A stretch of DNA of 64,000 bases from JAPWJZ01 sp041287865 (lineage in GTDB: Bacteria > Pseudomonadota > Alphaproteobacteria > Micavibrionales > UBA2020), in contig JBGGMV010000037.1 in the NCBI GenBank assembly GCA_041287865.1, positions 10,832 through 74,831 of the forward strand. The letters run 5' to 3'. The notes below the pieces were generated by a model. It worked only from the letters and a program-made list of their open reading frames with translations. It was not told the DNA's origin and searched no databases. Both the position numbers and the translations under genes were made by a program. Each line of letters opens with the position of its first letter. The first letter of the stretch is position 1. Below, in pieces: positions 41,658 to 51,252 of the stretch.

Positions 41658-42047
41658 TTAAGGTTTGGGCGTCGGGCTTGCGGTAGCGGGTCCGACGCCA
41701 ATCTTTTTATTGAGCAGCGCGTTGCCCACTTTCGCCACGCCATCGGTCAGCGCGGCGACTGTCGTGGCCGCGACCTTGACCACGCAAAGACCCAGTACAA
41801 TCCCGCCCGATGTCACGGCGGCGCCCGGCAGTATCGCCGTCATGGCGGCGCCGGTGCCGAAAATAAGACCCGCCACGCCAATGCCCGTCAGGGCGCGATC
41901 GATGATGCGCGCGGCGCGGCCGAACTTGAAGCCGCCGTATTCGGGATTGCCGGCGATGCGGTTGAATTCGTTGCCCAGGGTAAAGGGACGCTCTGGCGGC
42001 GTTGCAGCCCAGTTGAAAGCTTCGCTGACCCAAGACACGATAGACAC
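41658..42047 (-). CDS. Hypothetical small membrane protein
   Basis: 129 residues, with two hydrophobic segments (ALTGIGVAGLIFGTGAAMTA and GGIVLGLCVVKVAATTVAAL) that may form a glycine-rich helical hairpin. The N-terminal part has WAATPPERPFTLGNEFNRIA. No family recognised. It ends 16 bp from the rplT stop and is divergent from radA, with about 150 bp between their starts that must contain both promoters. Confidence 0.65.
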   Translation of the reverse strand: MSIVSWVSEAFNWAATPPERPFTLGNEFNRIAGNPEYGGFKFGRAARIIDRALTGIGVAGLIFGTGAAMTAILPGAAVTSGGIVLGLCVVKVAATTVAALTDGVAKVGNALLNKKIGVGPATASPTPKP

Positions 42048-42199
42048 CCCGTTTTACACGTTATTACAGACAATTAGATTATATCGGGGGCGTAAGTTTA
42101 TGTCAAATAATAATATTACCCGATCCGGCCAAACGGATAGAACATATAATGAATCTTGGTGTTTGCAACGGCCTGTCTATCTGGTCTATTGGTAACATT

Positions 42200-43564
<1,365 letters not shown>

Positions 43565-43567
43565 AAC

Positions 43568-44368
43568 ATGACCCCCGACGCGCTCGATATCATCGTCGCC
43601 ATCCTGCTGGTTTTATCAGGCCTGATGGCCTGGTTCCGCGGTCTCATCAAAGAGGTCTTTACCATCGTGGCGCTCTTCTCCGCCTCCGCAGCCTCGTATT
43701 TCGGCGGGCAGCTGATGATCGGGCCGTTCGAGCGCTGGTTGAAGGTCGACAAGGTCGCGGGCGAACAGGCGGCCAATGCCGTATCGAAGGCCGCCGCCGC
43801 CGGCACAGATGCCACCGTCGCCAAAACGAACCTGTTTATGGGCGTCGCCAGCCCCGAGATCGTGGCCAAAGTCGCGGCCTATGGCTCTGTCTTCCTGTTT
43901 ATCTATTTCGTCATGAGCCTGATCGGCTTTTTCCTGTCGCGCACAGTCAATGAGTCAGGTCTCGGCATCCTCGACAAGCTGGGCGGCGCAGGCTTCGGCT
44001 TTGCGCGCGGCTTCCTCGTCGTGTTCCTGCTTTACCTGCCCGTGTCCTTCATGATCGAGCATGAGAGCATGCCGCTCTGGGCGAAAAATTCGGTGACCGT
44101 GCCCGTGCTCGACAAGGCCGTCGCCTTCGCCGACACCCAGTTCGGCCTGCATGACATGATCGTGGATCGCGGCGGAGAGATCGCCGTGAAGATCGGCAAG
44201 AAAATCAATCCCGATGAAATCGGCAAGGACGACATCGAAACGGCGGCAGGCGACGTGACCGTCACGCAAGGCAACAAGTTCGAGCTCGGCCCCGCCCACC
44301 TGCAGGCTGAATTGCAGCAGGAACTGACCGCCGAGGAGAAAGGCATCCCGCATGAGCCGCTCCCATAA
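43568..44368 (+). CDS. CvpA family membrane protein with cytosolic tail
   Basis: 266 residues. CvpA domain of four membrane helices over the first ~165 residues (LDIIVAILLVLSGLMAWFRG, VYGSVFLFIYFVMSLIGFFL-like helix, FARGFLVVFLLYLPVSFMI), then a ~100-residue charged tail not typical of short CvpA proteins. CvpA is linked to colicin V export and cell-surface integrity. It follows radA, as in other alphaproteobacteria. The start of the next small gene lies within its end. Confidence 0.86.
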   Translation: MTPDALDIIVAILLVLSGLMAWFRGLIKEVFTIVALFSASAASYFGGQLMIGPFERWLKVDKVAGEQAANAVSKAAAAGTDATVAKTNLFMGVASPEIVAKVAAYGSVFLFIYFVMSLIGFFLSRTVNESGLGILDKLGGAGFGFARGFLVVFLLYLPVSFMIEHESMPLWAKNSVTVPVLDKAVAFADTQFGLHDMIVDRGGEIAVKIGKKINPDEIGKDDIETAAGDVTVTQGNKFELGPAHLQAELQQELTAEEKGIPHEPLP

Positions 44369-44669
44369 GCACGCAGCGCCCAAAAGCAAAAAGCGCCTTT
44401 ACCTGATGGCGGGTGGCGTCTTCGTCGCCGCCTGCGCCCTGTTTATCGCCATCGACCGCCAGCAATTGCCGGCGGGCGTAAGATCGAACCCCTATGTTAT
44501 CGGCGCTTACGAAACGCGTGACGCCGCGCTTGAAAAAGGCGAAGCGCTGCTGGGCCGCAAGGCCGCAGAAGTCGAGCCCGCCGCAGGAAATGACGACGGC
44601 GCAGGGTATAAGCGCGAAGACCGCGCCCGCCTTGAACGCCTGATACGCGAAGGAGCAGAGGATGAGTAA
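44352..44669 (+). CDS. Hypothetical small membrane-anchored protein
   Basis: 105 residues: basic N-terminus, one membrane helix (LYLMAGGVFVAACALFIAID) and a charged extracytoplasmic tail. No family recognised. It overlaps cvpA by 17 nt and the SDR gene by 8 nt, so it is embedded in a radA-cvpA-this-SDR-CDF transcription unit. Confidence 0.7.
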   Translation: MSRSHKHAAPKSKKRLYLMAGGVFVAACALFIAIDRQQLPAGVRSNPYVIGAYETRDAALEKGEALLGRKAAEVEPAAGNDDGAGYKREDRARLERLIREGAEDE

Positions 44670-45378
44670 TTCGAACAAACGGCTGGACGGGCGCGTCGCG
44701 CTTGTGACCGGCGCGTCGCGCGGCATCGGCGCGGCTGTGGCCAAGGCTTTCGCAGCCGAAGGCGCGCATGTGATTTTGCTGGCCCGCACGCAGGGCGCGC
44801 TGGAAGAAACCGACGACGCGATAAAAGCCCTCGGCGGCAAGGCGACGCTGCTGCCCTTCGACCTCAATGAGAGCAAGAAAATCGCCGCCATCGGCCCGAC
44901 CATCGCCGATCGTTTCAAGCGCCTTGATATCCTTGTCGGCAATGCCGCGATGCTGGGCAACCTCAGCCCCGTCGCCATGTCTGACCCGAAAGTTTACGAA
45001 GAAACATTCCGCGTGAACTTCCTTGCCAATTACCACCTGATCCGCGCGCTCGATCCGCTGCTGCGCGGCTCCGACGCCGGACGCGCCATCTTCGTCACCT
45101 CCGGCGCCGCGCATATGGGCAGCCCCTTCTGGAGCGCCTATGCAGCCTCCAAGGCTGCGCTCGAGGAAATGGTGGCGTCTTACGCCGCCGAAACGGCCTA
45201 TAGCCCGCTGAAGGTCAACATCCTTGATCCCGGCGTGGTGCGCACCGAAATGCGCGCCGAGGCCTTCCCGGCCGAAGACGCGAAAACGCTGCCGCTGCCC
45301 GAGACCATCACGGGCCGCTTTATCGAACTCGCCCTGCCCGCCTGTGAAAAAAACGGAAAAGTGGTCAAGGCCGCGTGA
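44662..45378 (+). CDS. Short-chain dehydrogenase/reductase (SDR)
   Basis: 238 residues. Rossmann motif VTGASRGIGAAVAKAF, the NAAM segment in ILVGNAAMLG, and the catalytic Tyr-Lys in SAYAASKAALEEM. The Ser is in FVTSGAAHM. The substrate cannot be told. It is a classical-SDR single-domain enzyme, coupled by ATGA overlap to the CDF transporter gene. Confidence 0.9.
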   Translation: MSNSNKRLDGRVALVTGASRGIGAAVAKAFAAEGAHVILLARTQGALEETDDAIKALGGKATLLPFDLNESKKIAAIGPTIADRFKRLDILVGNAAMLGNLSPVAMSDPKVYEETFRVNFLANYHLIRALDPLLRGSDAGRAIFVTSGAAHMGSPFWSAYAASKAALEEMVASYAAETAYSPLKVNILDPGVVRTEMRAEAFPAEDAKTLPLPETITGRFIELALPACEKNGKVVKAA

Positions 45379-46325
45379 GTATCGCCAACCCCCACCTGCA
45401 CGGAATATCGGATGGCTCGCCGCCCACCAGCCTGAAACGCTGGGCGGCTGTGGCTTCGCTGTCAGTCGCGACAGTGCTGGTGGCGGTCAAGTTCATGGCC
45501 TTCCTGATGACGGATTCGGTGAGCTTGCTGTCGTCGCTGATGGATTCGTCGTTTGACGCCTTCGCCTCGCTGATCACCATGCTCTCGGTCATCCATGCCG
45601 CGACGCCCGCCGACGAAGAACACCGTTTCGGCCATGGCAAGCTGGAGGCGTTATCCGCGCTGGGGCAAGCCGTGTTTATCTTCGGCTCCGCGATCTTCCT
45701 GCTGTTCGAATGCGCGCGGCGTTTCGTAACACCCATCCAGATCCACGAACCCACGATTGCGATTGCCGTGATGGTGCTGTCGATCGTGCTGACGGCTTTC
45801 CTGCTGGTCTTCCAGATTTACGTGATCAAGAAAACAAAATCCGTCGCTATCTCCGCCGATTACCTGCATTACAAGGGCGACTTGCTGGCGAACCTCAGCG
45901 TCTTCGCGGCCCTCGCCCTCAGCTACTACACGAAAATGAAATACGTCGACCCGGCTTTCGCCAGCATCATCGCGCTGACGCTGCTCTGGGGCGCTTTCTC
46001 GATCACGCGGCAGTCCTTCGACATTTTAATGGACAAGGAGATCAGTACCGCCGACCGCGACAAGATCATGGCGCTGGTGACCGCGCACAAGGACGTGGTG
46101 GCCGTGCACGACCTGCGCACCCGCAACACCGGCGACAGGATTTTTATAGAATTCCACATGGAAGTCGACGGCACGCTCTCGCTCAACCGCGCCCATGCGA
46201 TTACCGAGGATATCGAGAAAACGCTTTTCGACGCCTTCCCCACCTCGGAAGTCCTGATCCACCAGGAACCCGCCGGCATTGACGATCACCGGCTGGATAA
46301 TATTATCCCCATAAAAAATACCTGA
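45375..46325 (+). CDS. Cation diffusion facilitator family transporter
   Basis: 316 residues, six membrane helices, FieF-like. Metal-site residues: DSVSLLSSLMDSSFD in helix 2, HRFGHGKLEALSALGQ after helix 3, and the helix 5 segment SADYLHYKGDLLANLS. The cytosolic C-terminal domain has VHDLRTRNTGDRIFIEFHME. It exports Zn2+/Fe2+-type divalent cations against protons. Just after the stop lies the left arm of an inverted repeat. Confidence 0.9.
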   Translation: MSIANPHLHGISDGSPPTSLKRWAAVASLSVATVLVAVKFMAFLMTDSVSLLSSLMDSSFDAFASLITMLSVIHAATPADEEHRFGHGKLEALSALGQAVFIFGSAIFLLFECARRFVTPIQIHEPTIAIAVMVLSIVLTAFLLVFQIYVIKKTKSVAISADYLHYKGDLLANLSVFAALALSYYTKMKYVDPAFASIIALTLLWGAFSITRQSFDILMDKEISTADRDKIMALVTAHKDVVAVHDLRTRNTGDRIFIEFHMEVDGTLSLNRAHAITEDIEKTLFDAFPTSEVLIHQEPAGIDDHRLDNIIPIKNT

Positions 46326-46336
46326 CCGCCTTTACA

Positions 46337-46392
46337 CCTCCCCCTCGGGGGAGGGAGGGGCCCGCGCCCTTGCGCGGGAGGGTGAGGGGAAC
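46337..46392 (+). repeat. Left arm of a long imperfect inverted repeat
   Basis: 56-bp repeat that matches the reverse complement of 46963-47017. It contains the palindrome CCTCCCCCTCGGGGGAGG and then a second hairpin, CCCGCG...CGCGGG, before GGTGAGGGGAAC. In the other arm the second hairpin is CCCATGC...GCATGGG: the base pairs change together, so the fold, not the sequence, is kept. It begins 11 nt after the CDF stop. Confidence 0.85.
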
Positions 46393-46403
46393 TCCGTGAC
46401 GTA

Positions 46404-46919
46404 TTACTTTTTGACCCACGATGCTATAGGGATCGCGCCTTTTTGATTTGCCAAAATATTCAGCGTATCGAAAGCTCGCGAGAGTGCGATGTCTTCACAA
46501 GCGCCACAATCTGACAGCCACAAAAGCCATTTTTGTGTAGCTTCACATTCCTTCGGGCTTAACTGAGGCCAACGTTTTGCAAAGAAATCATCCCAAGAGT
46601 TAGGGGCATTGCCACGGTCAAGGCAACTTACAAGTGAGCTATTAACTATCAAATTAGGCTGATTCTCCCTAATCCCGGCACAATAAATGCCCGGCAAAAA
46701 ATATCGAAAAGCTTCGGGGGAGAAACCAAATATTGCGTCGTAATATTGCTGTAATTCAGCACACGTTATTTGCTGCCATGCTTTACCAGTAAACTCTTGA
46801 GCATCTTCGTATAAATCAGAATCCGGACTTTCTGCCTTGATGACCGTTTCGGGCATGGCTCGATCTTTGAAAGCCTCCGCGATAAAAGTCAGCAATGCTT
46901 CAATATCTTCTTGCATCAT
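46404..46919 (-). CDS. Hypothetical protein within inverted-repeat-flanked, AT-richer cassette
   Basis: 171 residues from MMQEDIEALLTF at 46919. An ATG at 47024 would start inside the repeat arm and is disfavoured, but the intervening codons are open (GTLEGANLVLFKFDEL), so a truncated or repeat-fused start is possible. Soluble; segments SDLYEDAQEFTGKAWQQITC and DAIFGFSPEAFRYFLPGIYC suggest a small family of unknown function (DUF6714-like, uncertain). Base use is clearly AT-richer than the neighbours, suggesting transfer. No good ribosome site is seen. Confidence 0.6.
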   Translation of the reverse strand: MMQEDIEALLTFIAEAFKDRAMPETVIKAESPDSDLYEDAQEFTGKAWQQITCAELQQYYDAIFGFSPEAFRYFLPGIYCAGIRENQPNLIVNSSLVSCLDRGNAPNSWDDFFAKRWPQLSPKECEATQKWLLWLSDCGACEDIALSRAFDTLNILANQKGAIPIASWVKK

Positions 46920-46962
46920 CAATTCATCAAATTTGAACAGGACAAGGTTCGCGCCTTCCAAA

Positions 46963-47017
46963 GTTCCCCTCACCTTCCCATGCTTCGCATGGGCCCCTTC
47001 CTCCCCCGAGGGGGAGG
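46963..47017 (-). repeat. Right arm of a long imperfect inverted repeat
   Basis: 55-bp partner of 46337-46392, in opposite orientation, ending 10 nt before the der stop codon. It carries the same GGGGGAGG palindrome core and a hairpin with compensating changes. The pair resembles dispersed palindromic repeats common in alphaproteobacterial intergenic regions and may also serve as bidirectional terminators. Confidence 0.85.
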
Positions 47018-47027
47018 CGGGCAAGGA

Positions 47028-48446
47028 TCAATCCGTATAAGGGTTCTTCGCGGCCTTCAGCACCATGCGAATCGGCACGGCGGGCAGGCCGAAATCGCGG
47101 CGCAGGCCGTTCACGATGAAGCGTTCATGCGTGTCGGGGTACTGGTCGGGGCGCGACAGCCACAAGGCAAAGGTCGGCGGGCGGGCCTTCAGCTGCGTAA
47201 TGTAACGCAGGCGGTTCTGGCGGCCGTTGACCAGCGGCGCGGGGTTCTGCGATTCCATGGCGCGGAGCCAGCGGTTCAGCTTGTTGGTCGGCACGCGGCA
47301 GTTCCAGAGCTTGTAGGCGTCGAGCACGCCCTGCAAAACGCTTTCGACGCGCTGGCCCTTCAGCGCCGAAATCGTCACCAGCGGCACGCCTTTGACCTGC
47401 GGCAGGGATTTATCCAGCTGGTATTGAAGTTCCTCCAGCTTCGCGGCGCGGTCTTTCACGGCGTCCCATTTATTGACGGCGATCACCAGCGCGCGGCCTT
47501 CCCGCGTGACCAGATCGCCGATCATCAGGTCTTGTTTTTCGAATTCGTTCTCGGCGTCGATCACCAGCACGACGACCTGCGCAAGACGGATGGCGCGAAG
47601 GCTGTCTTCCACCGCCATGCGCTCGATCTCGTTCACGATTTTCGATTTACGGCGGAGACCTGCGGTATCGACAAGGCGAATCTTGCGGCCGCCGAAGGCC
47701 CAGTCCACATGCACAGCGTCGCGCGTCAGGCCCGCTTCGGGCCCTGTCATCGAGCGTTCTTCGCCCACCATCGCGTTCAGCAGCGTCGATTTGCCGACGT
47801 TGGGGCGGCCGACGATGGCGATCTTGATCGGGTTGCTGAGGTCTTCTGCTTCTTCTTCCTCGTCGCCGAAGCCTTTTTCGTCGCCTTCGTGGTATTTCTG
47901 GAAGTAAATCTCGAGGTCTTCTTCCTGTTCTTCGGTCAGCGGCGGGTTGGCGGCGTCGACATGCGGGCGCAGCAGGTCGTAAAGATCATTCATGCCCATG
48001 CCATGCTCGGCGGAAACGGGGATCGGCTCGCCAAGGCCCAGTTCATAGGCCTCCAGCAGTCCCTGCGCCGAGGCCTTGGTGTCGCATTTATTGACGACCA
48101 GCGCCGATTTCACCTTCTGCTTGCGCAGCCACAGGGCGAAGTGCCTGTCCATCGGCGTGATGCCGGTGCGGCCATCGACGACCAGAATGGCCATATCGGC
48201 CTTTTCCAGCGCGCGTTCGGTCTGCTGGCGCATCCGCGCCTCGATCGAGGCGTCGAAATGTTCTTCCAGCCCAGCCGTGTCGATGACGCGGAATTGCAGG
48301 CCCATCAGGTTGGCATCCGCCGCGCGCCAGTCGCGCGTCAGGCCGGGGCTGTCATGCACCAGCGCCAGTTTCTTGCCGACAAGGCGGTTGAACAGCGTCG
48401 ACTTGCCGACGTTGGGGCGCCCGATGATTGCTAAGGTGAATGTCAT
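47028..48446 (-). CDS. der: Ribosome biogenesis GTPase Der (EngA)
   Basis: 472 residues with two GTPase domains in tandem: G1 GRPNVGKSTLFN at residue ~9 and GRPNVGKSTLLN at ~215, with G3 DTAGLEEH and DTAGLRRKSK and G4 NKCD and NKWD. The C-terminal KH-like domain (FALWLSRPDQYPDTHERFIV) binds rRNA. Needed for 50S assembly. An acidic linker (EEEEAEDLSN) separates the domains. Followed upstream by bamB and a YfgM-like gene, the common der-bamB-yfgM order. Confidence 0.96.
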   Translation of the reverse strand: MTFTLAIIGRPNVGKSTLFNRLVGKKLALVHDSPGLTRDWRAADANLMGLQFRVIDTAGLEEHFDASIEARMRQQTERALEKADMAILVVDGRTGITPMDRHFALWLRKQKVKSALVVNKCDTKASAQGLLEAYELGLGEPIPVSAEHGMGMNDLYDLLRPHVDAANPPLTEEQEEDLEIYFQKYHEGDEKGFGDEEEEAEDLSNPIKIAIVGRPNVGKSTLLNAMVGEERSMTGPEAGLTRDAVHVDWAFGGRKIRLVDTAGLRRKSKIVNEIERMAVEDSLRAIRLAQVVVLVIDAENEFEKQDLMIGDLVTREGRALVIAVNKWDAVKDRAAKLEELQYQLDKSLPQVKGVPLVTISALKGQRVESVLQGVLDAYKLWNCRVPTNKLNRWLRAMESQNPAPLVNGRQNRLRYITQLKARPPTFALWLSRPDQYPDTHERFIVNGLRRDFGLPAVPIRMVLKAAKNPYTD

Positions 48447-48447
48447 T

Positions 48448-49782
48448 TCAGCGCCACGCCGTCAGGTCGCCGTCGCTGGTCAGCACGAACAGGGTATTGC
48501 CAGCCACGACGGGCGCAAGGTGAGCATCGCCGCTCAGTTCCTGCTGGCGGATGATTTTACCATCCTGCGGGTTCACCTCCACCATATGGCCACCGGAGGA
48601 CACGACGATCAGCCTGCCGCCTGCCAGCACGGGGCCGGCCCAGACCATCGGCACTTCCTTGTCTTCGTCCTCGAATCTCGGCAGCGAGGTCACCCAGCGG
48701 ATATCGCCGCCCTTGCGGGTCAGCGCCGTCAGCTGCTGTTCGGAGGTCAGCGCGAAAATGGTTTCGCCTGCGGGCCAGGGCGTTTCGGCGGATCCAATCT
48801 CGCGCTGCCAGATGCGCTGGCCGGAGACCTGATCCAGTGCCACCATGCGGCCCGAGAAAGACACGGCGTAAACCACGCCCTGATCGATCACCGGAAGCCC
48901 GCGAATGTCGGAGATGGAGGCCAAAGATCCCGCGCGGCGCACGGCGGAAAGGTTGTCTTCCCAGACGATCTGGCCGTTTTCGGGGCGCAACCCGTAAATC
49001 TCGCCGCTTGAGAGCGGCAGCACGACGAGTGATTGATCCACGGCGGGCGAGGCGGAGCCCAGCAGGTTCGTCGTTTCAGATACGCCCGCGTAATTCCACA
49101 GCGGCGTACCGTCGGTGGCACTCAGCACCAGCAGGCGGTTGTCGAGCGTCACGATATAGACGCGTTCATCCAGCACAGTGGGGGCAGAGCGCGCGGGCGA
49201 GGCGATCGATGATTTCCACAGCACCTTACCGTCTGCGGGGTTCAGCGCGTAGATGTATTTATAGCCGCTGGCGGCGAAGATCTTGCCGGAGGCGAAGGAC
49301 AGCCCGCCGCCCACCGCGCCTGCGTCTTCCTCGCCCTTGGGCACGATTTTCTGTTTCCATTTGCGCTTGCCGTTTTTCACGTCAAAGGCGGAGACAAGCC
49401 CTTCGGTATCGAGCGTGAAGACAGCGCCTTCGGCCACGACGGGCGCGGCGGTCAGCGGCGTGCGGTCGTCGCCGCCCTCGCCCACGGAAACTTTCCAGGC
49501 TTTCTTCAATCCCTTGCCAAGCGCAAGGTTGCCGAGCGCATGGTTGGGATAGCCGCCGCGCTGCGGCCAGAACTGGTTCGACCATTCTTCGGGCAGCGCG
49601 ACTTCTTCCGACGCGAGCTCGGGGTTCGGCACAAGTTCCTTCTGCAATTGGAGGACGGAGATGCGCTCGCCCTCGAGCGGCTTGCCCTCGGTTTCGCCGA
49701 AGTATTGTTTCAGCGTCGAGCAGCCGGAGAGCAGCCCCAGCATGGCAACGATGGCAAGCGGGCGGGTAATACGGCTATACAA
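48448..49782 (-). CDS. bamB: Outer membrane assembly lipoprotein BamB
   Basis: 444 residues. Signal peptide with lipobox LGLLSGCSTL, then an eight-bladed beta-propeller with PQQ-like repeats (VFTLDTEGLVSAFDVKNGKR, IYALNPADGKVLWKSSIAS, IYGLRPENGQIVWEDNL). BamB helps the BamA machine insert outer-membrane barrels. It ends one base before the der start, so the two are co-transcribed. Confidence 0.92.
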   Translation of the reverse strand: MYSRITRPLAIVAMLGLLSGCSTLKQYFGETEGKPLEGERISVLQLQKELVPNPELASEEVALPEEWSNQFWPQRGGYPNHALGNLALGKGLKKAWKVSVGEGGDDRTPLTAAPVVAEGAVFTLDTEGLVSAFDVKNGKRKWKQKIVPKGEEDAGAVGGGLSFASGKIFAASGYKYIYALNPADGKVLWKSSIASPARSAPTVLDERVYIVTLDNRLLVLSATDGTPLWNYAGVSETTNLLGSASPAVDQSLVVLPLSSGEIYGLRPENGQIVWEDNLSAVRRAGSLASISDIRGLPVIDQGVVYAVSFSGRMVALDQVSGQRIWQREIGSAETPWPAGETIFALTSEQQLTALTRKGGDIRWVTSLPRFEDEDKEVPMVWAGPVLAGGRLIVVSSGGHMVEVNPQDGKIIRQQELSGDAHLAPVVAGNTLFVLTSDGDLTAWR

Positions 49783-49803
49783 GGCGATAACTCCTAAAAC
49801 TCA

Positions 49804-50439
49804 TTATTTCGCGGTTGCGGAGCCCATGTAGAGCTCACGCAGGGTCGAGGCGCGCATGCGCACATCGTTGGGCGCGCCGCCATCCTGCGTCAGGCGCGTC
49901 AGCACCTCGGCCGCTTCCTTCATTTTATTCTCGCGGGCGTAGAGCAGCGCCTGCAGCTCCAGCGCCGAATAGCGCCAGGTGCTCTTGGCGGTCAGGGGCG
50001 CGAGATCCTTGTGCAGCTGCGCGGGATCTTCGGCGCCAAGACTCTTGGAAACACGCAGGAGTTTGGCAAGGTCGCGGTAGGTGCTGTCGAGGCCCGAAGT
50101 GCCCTCGATCTTGCGATAGAGCGTCACGGCCTCCGCGTCCTGGCTGCGCTGGCTGTGCAAGGCGGCCGCGGTAAAGAGGGCGATGGCGCCATGGTCCTTG
50201 TCGCTTTTCAGCGCGAATTCGCCCAGCGCCTTGGTGTCATTTTCCCTTAAGACTTCCAGCAGCGCCGCCGTCTGGGTCAGGTTCTGCTTGTATTCGTGCT
50301 GCCGCCACCAGGTCAGCGCGCCGGTGAAGATAACCGCAAGGATGGCGCAGATGATGATCCAGCTGCCGTTTTCCTTCCAGAACTGCTCCAGTTTCTGCCG
50401 GCGCAGGTCGTCTTCGATTTCTTCTTCAATGTGCGTCAT
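49804..50439 (-). CDS. YfgM-like TPR membrane protein
   Basis: 211 residues: cytosolic acidic N-terminus, one membrane helix (GSWIIICAILAVIFTGALTW), then TPR-like helices (LREND..ALGEFALKSDKDH, ALFTAAALHSQRSQDAEAVT). It matches the YfgM family, an ancillary SecYEG subunit that hands periplasmic proteins to chaperones. The position just before bamB and der agrees. The upstream 30 bp hold several TTGCATGCAT-like half sites. Confidence 0.85.
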   Translation of the reverse strand: MTHIEEEIEDDLRRQKLEQFWKENGSWIIICAILAVIFTGALTWWRQHEYKQNLTQTAALLEVLRENDTKALGEFALKSDKDHGAIALFTAAALHSQRSQDAEAVTLYRKIEGTSGLDSTYRDLAKLLRVSKSLGAEDPAQLHKDLAPLTAKSTWRYSALELQALLYARENKMKEAAEVLTRLTQDGGAPNDVRMRASTLRELYMGSATAK

Positions 50440-50546
50440 GACCTTTAAAATCCTGATGGTTTAATCCCGCATGCGTTGCATGCATAATTTGCAATGCATA
50501 CTCGCTAAATATGGGCTTTTGGGCAAGTAAAACCGCCCCCTTTCTG

Positions 50547-50556
50547 TTGCCATAAT
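50547..50556 (+). promoter_or_regulatory. TTGCCATAAT promoter-like element
   Basis: Exact copy of the recurrent element, 123 nt upstream of the ANK gene at 50680. The 240-bp gap between the YfgM-like gene and this ANK gene contains no other recognisable feature except TTGCATGCAT-type repeats at 50470-50500. Confidence 0.4.
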
Positions 50557-50679
50557 GTCACTTTTGCGGCCCCATCTTGCCAATTGCCCCTTATGGGTTC
50601 ATAAAAGCCTATAACCCGTTTTCAAAGCAGAGCATTTTCACTGCGCCCTGCGCAGCATTTCAAAGGGAGAAGCCCCCCG

Positions 50680-51252
50680 ATGCCGATCGAGTTTTTCAAG
50701 AAGGTCAGCGAGGCCGAAAAGGCCCGCCGCCGCGAGCAGCAGATCAATGCCGCCAACCGCCACGGCACCAACCTTTTCTTCCAGGCGATCGAGAGCAATA
50801 AGCTGGAAGAAGTGGCGAAACTGTTCCGCGAAGGCGCCGACCTGAACGCGCGCACCACCCAGCGCGGCCTGCTGGGCAATACCGCGATGGATTATTCGAC
50901 GGGCGCGACGCCGCTGCACGCCGCGGCGCTGCTGGGCAATACCGAAGTGGTCGCCTTCCTGCTGGAAAAAGGCGCGAACCCCCGCGCGAAAGACGACGAC
51001 GGCCATACGCCGCTCGATTACGCCATCCTGGGCCACCGTTACAACGAAGCCATCTTGCAGCGTAAAGAGGGCTCGATGTTCTCGCTGACCTCGACGGTCA
51101 ACAAGGCCGCCAGCAAAGTCGGCAAATACGAAGAGATCATCACCCAGCTGCAGGGCCATGGCGCGAAGCCCGGCATGTTCGCCCTGCCCGACCGTTTCCG
51201 CCGCGACAATCCCGACGGCCCCGGTTCGTTCAACGCGCCGCCGATGCCCTAA
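50680..51252 (+). CDS. Ankyrin-repeat protein (island, plus strand)
   Basis: 190 residues: about three ankyrin repeats from residue ~25 (HGTNLFFQAIESNKLEEVAK, GATPLHAAALLGNTEVVAFL, GHTPLDYAILGHRYNEAIL) followed by a helical tail and a Pro/Gly-rich end (PGSFNAPPMP). This is the only ANK protein here without the shared basic C-terminal motif. Ribosome site GGGAGAAG. It ends flush against the stop of the convergent 1592-residue gene. Confidence 0.86.
   Translation: MPIEFFKKVSEAEKARRREQQINAANRHGTNLFFQAIESNKLEEVAKLFREGADLNARTTQRGLLGNTAMDYSTGATPLHAAALLGNTEVVAFLLEKGANPRAKDDDGHTPLDYAILGHRYNEAILQRKEGSMFSLTSTVNKAASKVGKYEEIITQLQGHGAKPGMFALPDRFRRDNPDGPGSFNAPPMP

Noticed and set aside
46337..47017. Insertion sequence
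   Set aside because: Inverted repeats are present but there is no transposase frame and no visible target duplication; recorded as a repeat-flanked cassette instead.
46911..48434. 507-codon open frame on the plus strand
   Set aside because: Antisense to der, a universally conserved GTPase.
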